NCBI GenBank assembly: GCA_024704175.1
Contig: CP085629.1
Coordinates: 7,252,001 to 7,316,000 of the forward strand
Direction: 5' to 3'
Length of the DNA stretch: 64,000 nt
Origin: Paenibacillus sp. P25
GTDB taxonomy: Bacteria; Bacillota; Bacilli; Paenibacillales; NBRC-103111
In this document: positions 1-9,254 of the stretch, one piece after another
How the letters are laid out: every line of letters begins with the position of its first letter
Position numbering within the stretch: the stretch's first letter is position 1
Made by a program: the position numbers and the translations under genes
Notes under the pieces: model-generated
What the model saw: the letters and a program-made list of their open reading frames with translations, nothing else
Databases searched by the model: none
What the model was told of the DNA's origin: nothing

Positions 1-1144
1 TGGTCGCGGCCTGGATATACGGATGGTCCGGCGAGATGTAGAAGGGCTTGCCGCGGTGCGTTTGCTGAACCTTGACCGTCACGCCGGCAGGCTTGTGCTT
101 CTCGATGTGCCGCTCGACGGCCTTCATGATGTCGTCCGGGTCCTGCCGGTCGACGAGACGGCAGGATATTTTCGCCGCCGCTGTAGTAGGCACGATTGGC
201 TTCAGACCCTCGCCTTGGTAGCCGCCGTAGATGCCGTTGATCTCGAGCGTGGGCCTTGCCGTCGTCCGTTCGAGGAACGAATAGCCTTCCTCCCCGGTCA
301 GCTCCGGCACTCCGAGCTCCCCGGCCGTCTTGGCGTCGTCGAAGTGAAGCTCGCGGAACGCCTGGCGTTCCTTCTCCGACAGTTCGTTCACGCCGTCATA
401 GAAGCCCTCGATGGCAATGCCGCCGTCCGGCCGCCGCATCGAAGCGAGCAGCTCCACGAGAGCCGTTGCGGGGTTGGCGACACCGCCTCCGTATAGGCCG
501 GAGTGCAGATCGTTCTTCGGTCCCTGCACATCGATCTGGAAGCCGCACAAGCCGCGCAGGCCGTAGCAAATCGAAGGCATGCCCTCGTCGTGCATCGGAC
601 CGTCCGAGATCACGATCGCGTCCGCCTTGAGCAGTTCCGCCTGCTCCTCCAGGAAGGCCGGCAGGCTGGGGCTGGCGATCTCCTCCTCGCCCTCGATGCA
701 GAACTTCACGTTCACGGGCAGCTTGCCGTACGTGGCCAAATAGGCTTCCACCGTCTTCACATGGGTGTACAGCTGCGCCTTATCGTCGGTCGCCCCGCGG
801 CCGTAGAGCTTGCCGTCCTGAATGACAGGCTCGAACGGATCCGTGTTCCACTGCTCGAGCGGATCGGCCGGCTGCACATCATAATGGCCGTAGATCATGG
901 CCGTCGGCTGTCCGGGAGCATGCAGCCAGTCGCCGTAGACGACCGGATGCCCTTTCGTCGGCAGCACCTGCACGTTCTCAAGGCCCGCCTTGCGAAGCGC
1001 CTCCGCCAGCCATTCGGCGGCCCGCGTCATATCCGGCTTATGCTCCGTGCTGGAGCTCACACTGGGAATGCGGACGAACTCGATCACCTCCGCCAAATGG
1101 CGGTCGCGGTGCTCAGCTAGATAAGATTGGAGTCGGGAATCCAT
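1..1144 (-). CDS. M20-family dipeptidase (partial, 3' end outside window)
   Basis: Zinc-dependent M20 peptidase of the dipeptidase type (usual length about 450-460 residues); about 381 residues are visible and the C-terminus runs off the left edge. The start ATG at 1144 has AAGGAGA six bases upstream. Visible landmarks: the metal-binding His in GHYDVQP (about residue 87), the bridging Asp in GRGATDDK (about 120), the catalytic and metal-binding glutamates in EGEEEIAS (about 151-155) and a later ISDG Asp. The family hydrolyses dipeptides or short peptides in the cytoplasm. The exact substrate cannot be told. It is followed on the same strand by nothing visible and preceded by rbsK. Confidence 0.93.
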   Translation of the reverse strand, partial: MDSRLQSYLAEHRDRHLAEVIEFVRIPSVSSSTEHKPDMTRAAEWLAEALRKAGLENVQVLPTKGHPVVYGDWLHAPGQPTAMIYGHYDVQPADPLEQWNTDPFEPVIQDGKLYGRGATDDKAQLYTHVKTVEAYLATYGKLPVNVKFCIEGEEEIASPSLPAFLEEQAELLKADAIVISDGPMHDEGMPSICYGLRGLCGFQIDVQGPKNDLHSGLYGGGVANPATALVELLASMRRPDGGIAIEGFYDGVNELSEKERQAFRELHFDDAKTAGELGVPELTGEEGYSFLERTTARPTLEINGIYGGYQGEGLKPIVPTTAAAKISCRLVDRQDPDDIMKAVERHIEKHKPAGVTVKVQQTHRGKPFYISPDHPYIQAAT

Positions 1145-1281
1145 GGCAGATCTCCTTTACCGGCTTATTTTAAAATCCAAGTTGCTCTGATCTTTACTAT
1201 AGCATAATCTTTTCCAATCACCGAAAGACCTCTGAAAAGGAAAGGGAGCCGGTTGCATGGCGCGGCCGCTTTCCTTTCCGG

Positions 1282-2202
1282 TTAGACAGACAACCGGGCA
1301 GCGACTTCGTCGTAGCTTGGCATGCCGTCCTGTGCGCCGAACCGGGTGACGGACAGCGAAGCGGCGGTTACGGCGAACGTGGCCGCTCTGTCAATCTCCC
1401 AGCCGGAAGCGAGGCCGAAGCCGAACGCGGCGTTCAGCGCATCTCCCGCGCCGGTCGTATCCACGACTTCGACAGCCGGGGCCGGAACCGTCCGGAGCGC
1501 ACCGCCGGGCTCCAGATAGGAGCGACCCTTCGCCCCGCGGGTGACAAGCACCGCCGGCCCGTGCTCCGCCCGGTACTGCTGCAGCGCAGCCTGCCACTCC
1601 GGCTCTGAGCCGGGCGCTTTGCCGGATAGAACGGCGAACTCCGATTCGTTCGGCGTAATCCAATCGGCCAAGGCGAGGATTTCCGCGGGCAGCGGCTGGG
1701 CCGGGGCCGGGTTCAGCACCGTGATGACGCCGGCCTCCCGGGCGATCTCGAGCGCCCTCTGTACCGCGGGCAGCGGAATCTCAAGCTGCACCAGCAGCGA
1801 CCGCGCTTCCCGGATGGCCGCCGCATGCTCCTCTATGTATGCCGCCGTACAAGACGCATTCGCCCCGGGGACAACGGCGATGCAGTTATCCTCCGGCGTA
1901 TGGTAAATGCTGGCGATCCCGGTCGGCGCATCCGGCAGCACCGCCAGAGCGTCGGTCCGCATCCCCAGCGAGCGGAACTTCTCGGCAATCTGACGGCCGA
2001 AGAGGTCGTCCCCGACGGCTCCGATATGGACCACATCGGCTCCCAACCTCGCGCTGCCGACCGACTGGTTGGCGCCCTTTCCTCCGGGCAAATAGCGGAC
2101 GCCGCGGGCGGCTACGGTTTCCCCGGCCGAAGGCATGCGTTCCATCGATACCACAATATCCATGTTCAATTTGCCTGCTACAACGATTTTAGGTGGATTC
2201 AT
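1282..2202 (-). CDS. rbsK: Ribokinase (PfkB family)
   Basis: ATP-dependent sugar kinase that phosphorylates D-ribose to ribose 5-phosphate in the cytoplasm. The 306-residue length is typical. The N-terminal KLNMD segment, the GGKGAN substrate loop at about 40-45 and the C-terminal DTTGAGD motif with the catalytic Asp at about 254 are present. I choose the ATG at 2202 because GGAGGCGAAGGA lies directly upstream; an in-frame ATG 18 bases earlier lacks a better site. No ribose transporter or rbsD is next to it, so it may act in nucleoside salvage; another PfkB substrate is possible. Confidence 0.88.
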   Translation of the reverse strand: MNPPKIVVAGKLNMDIVVSMERMPSAGETVAARGVRYLPGGKGANQSVGSARLGADVVHIGAVGDDLFGRQIAEKFRSLGMRTDALAVLPDAPTGIASIYHTPEDNCIAVVPGANASCTAAYIEEHAAAIREARSLLVQLEIPLPAVQRALEIAREAGVITVLNPAPAQPLPAEILALADWITPNESEFAVLSGKAPGSEPEWQAALQQYRAEHGPAVLVTRGAKGRSYLEPGGALRTVPAPAVEVVDTTGAGDALNAAFGFGLASGWEIDRAATFAVTAASLSVTRFGAQDGMPSYDEVAARLSV

Positions 2203-2479
2203 TCCTTCGCCTCCGCGCAAGTAGGATGTACCCCGCTATTGTAACAGAAAATAACGGGGGCTCCCAACCCGCCCCAAAAAGAAAGAGACCCGCAAGCCTC
2301 AAGGGCGCGGATCTGTCAAGAGATCTATATCAATTAAAAGGGGGTCAAAAAGAAGTATAGACCGTAAACCTTAAGAGAACATGAAAAACAGATTTCATTT
2401 CGATGACAAATTAAGGATGGGCGGGTCGTACGACACCCTTCATTTTGCGTTATAATAGAATGCACGTAAGGACATCTGC

Positions 2480-3295
2480 TTGCTAACAAGGGGGGCCAGT
2501 ATCATACCGACGCTCATGAATATAGATCGTTTGGCGAGGGTTCATCCGCAGGGAGAGCGCCCTTATTTATTTTCGGATATTACCGCCCGGCTGGATCCTC
2601 AGGAGACCGTTGCGGTGCTCGGCATCTCGGGGCAGGGCAAAACCACCTTGCTGCGGACGCTCGCGCGGCTCGAAACGGCTGACGAAGGAGAGCTTTTCCT
2701 AAAAGGCATATCGTCATCGCAGTGGCGACCGAGGGAGTGGAGAAAGAAGGTATGCTACGTACCTCAGCGACCGGTGATGCTGCCGGGGAACGTGGAGGAT
2801 AATCTGCGGACGGTCAGTCAGCTGCACGGGCGACCGTTCGAACGGGACCTGGCCCGCCGGCTCATGCAGGAGTCGGGACTTGAGGGGATCGATTGGGCGA
2901 AGCCGGCGGCCAGCTTGTCCGGAGGGGAGAAGCAGAGATTGCAGCTGATCCGCTCGCTTCTGCTTCATCCGGAGCCGCTGCTGCTGGACGAGGCGACCTC
3001 CGCATTGGATGCGGGAAGCAGGCAGGCTGTGGAGCGGTCGCTGCAGGAATGGAGCCGCAGGGAAGGCACGGCGTGGATCTGGGTCACCCACGATCCGGAG
3101 CAGGCCCGCGGCCTCGGCGGACGCGTCTGGTTTATGGCGGGAGGCACGCTGCTGGAGGATGCGGCGACATCGGCTTTTTTTGCCGGTCCGGCTACGGAAG
3201 AGGGGAGAAATTACTTGAGACATGCTCACAGCGGACGGGAAGAAGCGGACGGATCACACGCCGTGCGGGAAGGGGATGCCGCATGTCCGTCGTAG
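2480..3295 (+). CDS. ABC transporter ATPase, FetA/YbbL-like
   Basis: Nucleotide-binding subunit of an ABC exporter. Walker A GISGQGKTT is at about 48-56, the signature LSGGEKQR at about 146-153, Walker B LLLDE at about 167-171, and the switch His follows in WVTHD. The next gene encodes a UPF0014 membrane protein, the partner of FetA (YbbL) in the iron-export system FetAB, so a metal-export role is inferred. The TTG start at 2480 is chosen because TAAGGA stands seven bases upstream; an ATG at 2516 has no ribosome binding site. A TATAAT sequence is at 2451-2456. The gene overlaps the permease start by 13 bases, which suggests translational coupling. Confidence 0.85.
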   Translation: MLTRGASIIPTLMNIDRLARVHPQGERPYLFSDITARLDPQETVAVLGISGQGKTTLLRTLARLETADEGELFLKGISSSQWRPREWRKKVCYVPQRPVMLPGNVEDNLRTVSQLHGRPFERDLARRLMQESGLEGIDWAKPAASLSGGEKQRLQLIRSLLLHPEPLLLDEATSALDAGSRQAVERSLQEWSRREGTAWIWVTHDPEQARGLGGRVWFMAGGTLLEDAATSAFFAGPATEEGRNYLRHAHSGREEADGSHAVREGDAACPS

Positions 3296-4031
3296 CGCCG
3301 CTGTTCACGCTTACTTTCATTATCATCACAATGTCCGTATCCAAGTGGCAGAAGCTCGGGCTGGAAAAGGAAATCGGCATCGGCACAATCCGTTCCGCGC
3401 TGCAGCCGCTTGCGATCGGTTATGTGCTGCAGTTCGTCTTTAATGCGAAGCATCCGTTATTCATGGCCGGAATTATAGCCGTTATGATTGTTGTGGCTTC
3501 CTGGAACGCAGGCCAGCGGGGCGGGGGCTCCGGGGCATCCATATTCGGATCGGCATCTCCATCGCGGCGACCGAGGCCCTGGTGATGCTGCTGATGCTTG
3601 GGCCGCATATCATTCAGCCGATCCCGCAGTATATCATTCCGATCAGCGGGATGACGGTGGGCAATGCGATGGTGGTGGCCGGGCTGTTCCTGAACGGGAT
3701 GAAAAGGGAGGTCGAATCGTCGCGCGGCGAAATCGAAGCGCTCCTGGCCCTGGGGGCCAGCGCCAGACAGGCCATTCAGCAATCGCTGCAGCGGTCGGTC
3801 AAGGCCAGCATGATCCCGACCATCGACGGAATGAAGACGGTCGGCCTGGTGCAGCCGCCGGGCATGATGACGGGGATGATCGTGGCGGGAGCGAATCCGG
3901 TCGAGGCGGTGCGTTACCAAATCCTGATCATGTTCGCGTTTACCGCCTCCGCCGCGGTTACGAGCATTCTGCTCAGCATGCTGAGCTACCGGCTCTTCTT
4001 TACGAAAGAACTGACGTTAAGGCGGCCCTGA
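3283..4031 (+). CDS. UPF0014 permease, FetB/YbbM-like (frameshifted)
   Basis: Polytopic membrane partner of the upstream ATPase. The first segment (from ATG 3283) and the second (to 4031) are in different frames; the family sequence resumes with GMTVGNAMVVAGLFLN and GLVQPPGMMTGMI, which are hallmark UPF0014 motifs. Adding one G to the GGGGG run at 3523-3527 restores a continuous protein of about 250 residues, the family length. I read this as one gene with a homopolymer error. FetAB of Escherichia coli exports iron; the metal here is not shown by the sequence. Confidence 0.82.
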
Positions 4032-4053
4032 TGCAGCTTCAAGGGGAAAAAGG

Positions 4054-5020
4054 TTATTCGCCGCCGGCTAACAGGTCCAGCATCGCTTGACTCACCTTAA
4101 CCGGGTGCACGGGGATTTTCCGCAGGCTGAATGCTGAAACGAGCTCAGCCGCTCTCATCGGCTCCGGCCGTTCGGTCAGCCCGGCCAGGTGCCCGAGCCA
4201 GCCCACGAGCCGCTCGGGAGCTGTCCCGGCAGCGCGGATGCCGGCCAGGGTGACCGCCTCGCGCCTTTTGGAGAGGCGCTCCCCGTCCGGGCCGTAGAGC
4301 AGCGGGACATGGGCATAGCGCGGCGCCGGCAATCCCAGCGCTTCGAAGAGCAGCAACTGGCGGGGAGTGGAGTCCAACAGATCCGTGCCGCGGAGGACGT
4401 CGGTGATCCGCATCGCCGCGTCGTCCACCACGACCGCCAGCTGGTAGCTGACGATCCCGTCGGCACGCCTTACGACAAAATCCCCGCCGTGCCCCGGAAG
4501 CGACACCTGCGGGCCGGCAACGCCGTCCTCGAGGGCTATGCCGTGATCCGGCAGGGCAAAACGGAGCGACGGCGTTTTCTTCGCCGACTTCATTGCGCGT
4601 TCCTCCGCCGTTAGGTCTGCGGCAGGTTCCTGCGTAGAGGGGTCCTTCGGAAGAGAGCCCGTGCGGGGCGCTGGCGATGGAGAGGAGCTCGGCGCGGCTG
4701 CAGTAGCAGGGATACAAGCGATCCTCCGCCCCAAGCCTCTGCAGCGCATCGGCATACCAGGCGTCCCGTTCGCTCTGAACATAGGGGCCGTAAGGCCCGC
4801 CCAGGTCGGGCCCTTCATCCCAGTCGATCCCGAGCCACTGGAGATCGTCCAGAATTTGCGCGGCATATTCCGGGCGCGACCGGGGCTTGTCGATGTCTTC
4901 CATGCGCAGCACGAATTGCCCGCCCGCCTGCCGGACCTGCAGCCAAGAGAGCAGGGCGGTGAAGGCGTTGCCGATATGGAGCGACCCCGACGGCGTCGGA
5001 GCGAACCTTCCGCGAATCAT
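4054..5020 (-). CDS. gluQ: Glutamyl-Q tRNA(Asp) synthetase (frameshifted)
   Basis: Truncated class I glutamyl-tRNA synthetase paralogue that attaches glutamate to queuosine at position 34 of tRNA-Asp. The N-terminal half has [14 protein letters not shown] with the HIGH-type motif and MEDIDKPR. The zinc-site Cys pattern CYCSRAEL ... YAGTC is present. The C-terminal half, in another frame, has [10 protein letters not shown] and the KLSKR-like ERLSKRRE. The frame changes near 4618. It lacks the anticodon-binding domain, as expected for GluQ. The tRNA-Asp(GTC) gene lies 160 bases upstream on the same strand, separated by a terminator. Confidence 0.9.
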
Positions 5021-5043
5021 AAGCGTTCACCTCGCTGAAATAC

Positions 5044-5071
5044 AAAAAAGAGCAGGGACCTTGTCCTGCTC
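5044..5071 (-). terminator. Terminator after tRNA-Asp
   Basis: On the minus strand a GAGCAGG stem pairs with CCTGCTC and is followed by six T residues. It lies downstream of the tRNA-Asp gene and just before the gluQ start. Confidence 0.8.
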
Positions 5072-5179
5072 GTTCGTTCGATTCAATAAGATGTTCACTG
5101 CTAACGAAGTTGATGCTAACGAAGCTAATGCTCCGACGAACCCAAGGGTTCTCATCCCTAACTAAGGAAGATAATTCAA

Positions 5180-5256
5180 TGGCGGAGCCGACGGGATTCG
5201 AACCCGCGGTCTCCTGCGTGACAGGCAGGCATGTTAGGCCTCTACACCACGGCTCC
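5180..5256 (-). tRNA. tRNA-Asp (GTC)
   Basis: A 77-nt cloverleaf with encoded CCA. The acceptor stem GGAGCCG pairs with CGGCTCC, the anticodon stem CCTGC/GCAGG encloses the loop CTGTCAC with anticodon GTC, and the T arm contains GGTTCGAATCC. GTC decodes aspartate. Tightly placed upstream of gluQ, which modifies queuosine in this tRNA. Confidence 0.97.
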
Positions 5257-5344
5257 ACACGAGATGTCCAAGCTTGGTGAAGCGAGGACATGGACTATAA
5301 TATCACGACAGGGCGGCGCATGCAAGTCTAATTTTGCAAAAAGG

Positions 5345-6226
5345 CTAATGGATATCCTTCTTCTTGAATCTACCGCCTTTGACGTCGTGGATATTGCCGA
5401 CCGCGAGGAAAGCCTCCGAGTCCATTTCATCCACAATCGACTTCAGCTTCGCTTCCTCCAGCCGGGTGATGACACAGAAGATAACCTTCTTGTCGTTGCC
5501 GGAATAAGCCCCTTCTCCTTCCAGATAGGTCACCCCACGGCCCAAACGGCTGACGATCGCATCACCGATATCCCGGTATTGGTCGCTGATGATCCAGACG
5601 GATTTGGACTGGTCCAGCCCCTCGATCGTGATGTCAATCATTTTGAACGCAATGTAGTAGGCAATGAGGGAATACATGGCGTGATCCCAGCCGAATACAA
5701 AACCGGCGCTGCCCAAGATAAAGAAGTTGAAGAACATCACGATTTCCCCAACGGAGAACGGCGTTTTCTTATTAATCAGAATAGCTACGATCTCGGTGCC
5801 GTCCAAGGAACCGCCCGCCCGGATGACAAGCCCTACGCCGACACCCAGAATAATCCCCCCGAAGACCGAGGCGAGCAGCGGATCCAACGTTAACGCCTGA
5901 ACAGGAATCAGCAACTGCGTTCCGATGGACATCATAATAACCGCAAATAGCGTGGATAAGGCAAAGGTTTTCCCAATCTGTTTATAGCCCAGGATTAAGA
6001 AAGGCAGGTTGAGCACCGTCAGGAAGATCCCGAGCGGCAGATGAAGCATATGGGCCAGCATAATGGAAATGCCGGTAATCCCTCCGTCGATGATGTGGTT
6101 GGGAACCAGAAAAATCTCCAGTCCCACCGAGAACAAGGCGGCTCCGATCAGCATGAATGCGATGCGCCGGAGATGCTTGATCCGCGTCGGCTTCGTTTTC
6201 TTAACGAGTTGTTCCGTCAGTTCCAT
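5345..6226 (-). CDS. YitT family membrane protein (DUF161/DUF2179)
   Basis: Integral membrane protein of about 293 residues with roughly five to six hydrophobic segments, followed by a C-terminal cytoplasmic DUF2179 domain (from about GVTYLEGEGAYSG onward). YitT proteins are widespread in Firmicutes and their function is not established. Start ATG at 6226 is chosen because GGGAGGGG lies just upstream; the open frame extends a further 29 codons without a good site. Stand-alone gene between the tRNA and a small convergent ORF. Confidence 0.88.
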   Translation of the reverse strand: MELTEQLVKKTKPTRIKHLRRIAFMLIGAALFSVGLEIFLVPNHIIDGGITGISIMLAHMLHLPLGIFLTVLNLPFLILGYKQIGKTFALSTLFAVIMMSIGTQLLIPVQALTLDPLLASVFGGIILGVGVGLVIRAGGSLDGTEIVAILINKKTPFSVGEIVMFFNFFILGSAGFVFGWDHAMYSLIAYYIAFKMIDITIEGLDQSKSVWIISDQYRDIGDAIVSRLGRGVTYLEGEGAYSGNDKKVIFCVITRLEEAKLKSIVDEMDSEAFLAVGNIHDVKGGRFKKKDIH

Positions 6227-6464
6227 GTTACCCCTCCCGAGTGATGAAGTTATGATTAAGCTTCGGAATCGAAGCCCGTTCGCAGAAGATTCATTCCCGC
6301 CCAAAGCATACATAGACGTGAAAAAAGAGGCTGTTTGAGGACAGTCTCTTCCCTTAACATACCAAATATAATTATTGTTATACGTAATTCCACGGGTAAG
6401 GTTTCAAAAAAATGGACGAACCCTGCTGTGCGCCGCTTGCGAAGACGGGAATCTATCATCTATC

Positions 6465-6740
6465 ATGAGAGAAAGCACTTACGTCAGCCAAAGGGAGGGA
6501 ACGTCGATACACAGCGAGAAAACGCCAATGAACCGGACCTGGGAGAAAAGTACGCCAGAAGCCCTCCGGCGGGAGCTATCGGATTTGGAAATCCGGCTGG
6601 GCGAGCTGCGAAGCGAATTGCTCAGCCTGCCGAAGCATGACCGCCACCGTCGCGCGGTGATCCGTGCCGAGAGACAGTTTGTGAACCAGCGGATAGAACA
6701 ATTACGAAGCCGTATCCAGGCTGATCCTATAATCATCTAA
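6465..6740 (+). CDS. Small charged helical protein, unknown function
   Basis: Short protein of about 91 residues (or 71 if the ATG at 6528 is used). The C-terminal part is rich in Arg, Glu and Leu with heptad-like spacing (LRRELSDLEIRLGELRSEL), which suggests a coiled coil. I recognise no family. No convincing ribosome binding site precedes either ATG. It lies 16 bases before the DUF1294 gene and could be cotranscribed with it. Confidence 0.5.
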   Translation: MRESTYVSQREGTSIHSEKTPMNRTWEKSTPEALRRELSDLEIRLGELRSELLSLPKHDRHRRAVIRAERQFVNQRIEQLRSRIQADPIII

Positions 6741-6756
6741 TTGTGAGGGCCAAATC

Positions 6757-7035
6757 TTGAAATTATTCATTTTATATATGCTTGTAATGAATACGGTAAC
6801 CTTCTGCATGATGGGCTATGATAAAAAGCGGGCGAAGCGGCACGAGCGGAGGGTACCGGAAAAACGGCTGTTCGGCTACTCGGCCATCGGCGGCGCGCTC
6901 GGCGCGTGGATCGGCATGTGGACCTGGCGGCACAAGACGAAGCACGGCTCGTTCGTCTTCGGGATTCCCGCTCTCCTCGTGATGAATATTGCCGTAATCT
7001 ATTTGCTGTACCGGGCGTGGAACTTGGTGGCCTGA
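6757..7035 (+). CDS. DUF1294 family membrane protein
   Basis: A 92-residue protein with an N-terminal hydrophobic segment, the conserved MGYDKKRAK and RVPEKRL motifs, GGALGAWIGM, and a second hydrophobic segment near the C-terminus. This matches DUF1294, small membrane proteins of unknown function. It follows the small coiled-coil ORF by 16 bases. Confidence 0.85.
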   Translation: MKLFILYMLVMNTVTFCMMGYDKKRAKRHERRVPEKRLFGYSAIGGALGAWIGMWTWRHKTKHGSFVFGIPALLVMNIAVIYLLYRAWNLVA

Positions 7036-7043
7036 ATTAAAAA

Positions 7044-7088
7044 CGGCGACCGCCGCTTCCCGGAATAGAAGGAAAACGGCGGTCGCCG
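7044..7088 (-). terminator. Terminator of the DUF2278 gene
   Basis: Perfect inverted repeat (GGCGACCGCCG ... CGGCGGTCGCC) with a T run only on the minus-strand side, so it mainly serves the minus-strand gene ending at 7096. Confidence 0.75.
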
Positions 7089-7095
7089 CCTGAGG

Positions 7096-8151
7096 TCAGA
7101 ACGGAATGGTCCAGCCCGCTTTGACCTGACTCCGCGTATACGATACACCGTGGACTTTTAACCCGGAAGCATTGAGCAGGGTAATAATGTCTCCCTTGTT
7201 CGACAGGAACTCCTGCCCGTTTGCTCCGCGCTCCAGCGCTACCGTCATAAACTGTCCGGGCCCGATCGTCCCGCTTAACCGGTACTTCTGTTTGGATTTG
7301 TTGGCAAGCGACCAGCCGCTCAAATCGACGGGCTTGTCGCCGGCATTAAGCAGAGAGACGGTCTCCTTCGAAGCGACCGTGCCATCGGCCGGCCGGACCA
7401 GGGCCGCCGCTACATAGACCGGCTCGTCGGCCGAAGCGGCCGGCGGCACCGGCTGATGAGGCTCGCTCGGCGTATCCGGTTGATCGGGCCGTTCGGACGG
7501 TGTGCCGCCAATCGTGTGACCCGTAGCGTCATCCGTGTGCCAGCTCTGGGACTGAAAGGCAAGAAACACGGCGATCCAGCGCGCTTCGGAAGGGAAATGG
7601 AGCAGCGGCGCCCCGTCCTGGTATACGCCGTCATCCTTGCGGAACTTGCCCTCATTGCCCTGATTCATATGAATATCATGAATGCCTCGGCCGGGACGGA
7701 ACCCGAACACCTTGTCCGGAACATCCTCGGGCCCCCAGCCTTCTCCGAAAGCATAAATCTCCGCATCCCCCGCCGCCATCGCTTTATTGAGGTAGAAGTC
7801 CATTTTCTCATTCAGATCGTTATCCTGTCCTGGCCGGTCGAACGGCGGCGGCGCCATGGCACGCGGGTCGAACAAATTGCTGCGTATAAAATCCAGCGCA
7901 ATGCCTCCCGGCCGGCTCTCCAGCTTCGTAAAACCGAAAGGAAGCTCTGCAAGCCCCTGGGTGATTTCATGCTCAAAACGCTCATCCGCATAATACAGCA
8001 GATCGTAAGGCCGCGACTGCGATTTGACATTCACCGCCACGCGGTAGTCGGTTCCATCCGCCTCGACATGAATTTGGTAATGCGGGTTCTCTGCGGTTCC
8101 CGGACGTCGGTCGACCGCCTTTCCTTTCAGCACGCCATAACGGATCGGCAT
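7096..8151 (-). CDS. DUF2278 protein with C-terminal lamin-tail domain
   Basis: About 351 residues. The N-terminal two thirds match DUF2278 (YukJ-like): MPIRYGVLKGKAVDRRPG, HYQIHVEADG and a HDIHMNQGN segment. A Pro/Ser-rich linker (about 218-242) leads to a C-terminal lamin-tail-like beta domain with VSLLNAGDKPVDLSGWSLAN and a GDIITLLNASG segment. Such tails usually bind surfaces or nucleic acid. No signal peptide is visible. Function unknown. Ends at a convergent terminator shared with DUF1294. Confidence 0.83.
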   Translation of the reverse strand: MPIRYGVLKGKAVDRRPGTAENPHYQIHVEADGTDYRVAVNVKSQSRPYDLLYYADERFEHEITQGLAELPFGFTKLESRPGGIALDFIRSNLFDPRAMAPPPFDRPGQDNDLNEKMDFYLNKAMAAGDAEIYAFGEGWGPEDVPDKVFGFRPGRGIHDIHMNQGNEGKFRKDDGVYQDGAPLLHFPSEARWIAVFLAFQSQSWHTDDATGHTIGGTPSERPDQPDTPSEPHQPVPPAASADEPVYVAAALVRPADGTVASKETVSLLNAGDKPVDLSGWSLANKSKQKYRLSGTIGPGQFMTVALERGANGQEFLSNKGDIITLLNASGLKVHGVSYTRSQVKAGWTIPF

Positions 8152-8405
8152 CGGTTCAGTTCACTCCTTGTTATATTCGGCGGGATTTACAGCTCACGCT
8201 CCATCCTAGAGACAGCAAGCGGCTTCATCGTAGCATAGAAACAAGGGGAAGCTGTCGAATGCTGGAAATTCGCGCATAGGGCCAAATGCTTATTCTTCTT
8301 CACAATTCCTTTACGTTTCTTGGCCGCACATGGCGTGTCGTTTGCTGTAGAACGGACGATTTTTCAACGGATAAACCGGCGCCGGGAGCCTCTATCATAT
8401 TCGAG

Positions 8406-8461
8406 TTGACATCGGGAATGAGAATCATTATCATATAAGTAATTAGTGAGAACAATTCTCA
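8406..8461 (+). promoter_or_regulatory. Promoter with two Fur-type boxes
   Basis: TTGACA (8406-8411), a 17-base spacer and TATCAT (8429-8434) form a promoter. TGAGAATCATTATCA at 8419-8433 overlaps the spacer and -10; it matches the 7-1-7 Fur box with one mismatch. A second inverted repeat, TGAGAACAATTCTCA, lies at 8447-8461. Repression of the downstream gene by Fur, or its relatives Zur or PerR, is inferred. The remainder of the 330-base gap upstream holds nothing I recognise. Confidence 0.75.
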
Positions 8462-8484
8462 ATTGTTGAAAGGGGTGCGGCGTA

Positions 8485-8793
8485 ATGCCGTCGATATTGG
8501 TGGTGGGGGCCGATCATTTGGGGAATATGCCGGAGCATTTGGCAGGGATCGGCTTTGATGAAGTCATGCATATGTCCGGGCGGAAGTGCCAGGCGGTGCG
8601 TAAGGGTATTCCCGAGAAGGTGGATGCGGTGCTGGTGCTGACGGATTACGTCAACCACAATCTCACGAAGGTGATCAAACAGCGGGCGAAGGAGCAGGAG
8701 TCGCCGATCTATTACGCCAAGCGTTCGTGGTGTTCCGTGAAGCAGGCGCTCTGCTCCTGTGCGGAGGAATGCGAGATTCTGCGTAAGCAGTAA
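8485..8793 (+). CDS. DUF2325 domain protein
   Basis: A 102-residue protein of the DUF2325 family: MPSILVVGADHLGN at the start, a central DAVLVLTDYVNHN strand-loop, and a C-terminal Cys cluster (SWCSVKQALCSCAEECE). The cysteines could bind metal or act in redox. The start has GAAAGGGG upstream. It stands alone behind two Fur-type boxes, suggesting iron- or metal-dependent expression; the biochemical role is unknown. Confidence 0.8.
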   Translation: MPSILVVGADHLGNMPEHLAGIGFDEVMHMSGRKCQAVRKGIPEKVDAVLVLTDYVNHNLTKVIKQRAKEQESPIYYAKRSWCSVKQALCSCAEECEILRKQ

Positions 8794-8881
8794 TCCGAGG
8801 GCTTTAGATAGATCCCAAACATTTTGGCACCTTAAAAATTAAGGTATTGCACATAACGCGATGTTGCTGTAAATTAGTCAT

Positions 8882-9172
8882 ATGACTATTAAACTAACCG
8901 ATGAAGATGAAGTGAGGGTGCGGATTTTCAAGGCCTTGGCCGATCCGACGAGAATCGAGATCATCCGGATGCTGCACCGCAGCAAGCAAGAGAAGAGCTT
9001 TGGCGCCGTCGGCGAACAATGCGAGACGCCTAAAGCGAATATTTCGTATCACTTCCGCACGTTGAGAGAGGCCGGACTCGTCCGAACCCGGCAGGAGGCG
9101 CAGACCAAGTACGTGAGGCTGGATACGGAAGTGTTCGAGAAGTATTTGCCCGGGTTCCTGGATACCCTTTAA
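8882..9172 (+). CDS. ArsR-family transcriptional regulator
   Basis: A 96-residue winged-helix protein: FKALADPTRIEIIRML is the typical ArsR helix, followed by ANISYHFRTLREAGLV as recognition helix and a wing (RTRQEAQTKYVRL). No obvious Cys metal site, so it probably senses something other than a soft metal. It is followed by an oxidoreductase gene 80 bases downstream in the same direction, its likely target. Confidence 0.88.
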   Translation: MTIKLTDEDEVRVRIFKALADPTRIEIIRMLHRSKQEKSFGAVGEQCETPKANISYHFRTLREAGLVRTRQEAQTKYVRLDTEVFEKYLPGFLDTL

Positions 9173-9254
9173 ATTCAGGTTCTTTTTTTGGTAATTAGTC
9201 AAATTGTTGTTTGACTATTATACATATATCCTGAGAAAAGAGGTACATATCGCT

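Noticed and set aside
503-1120. Plus-strand ORFs over the first kilobase
   Set aside because: They are antisense shadows of the clear M20 dipeptidase on the minus strand.
6317-6352. Terminator upstream of the yitT-like gene
   Set aside because: The stem has a mismatch and no minus-strand gene lies to its right that would need it.
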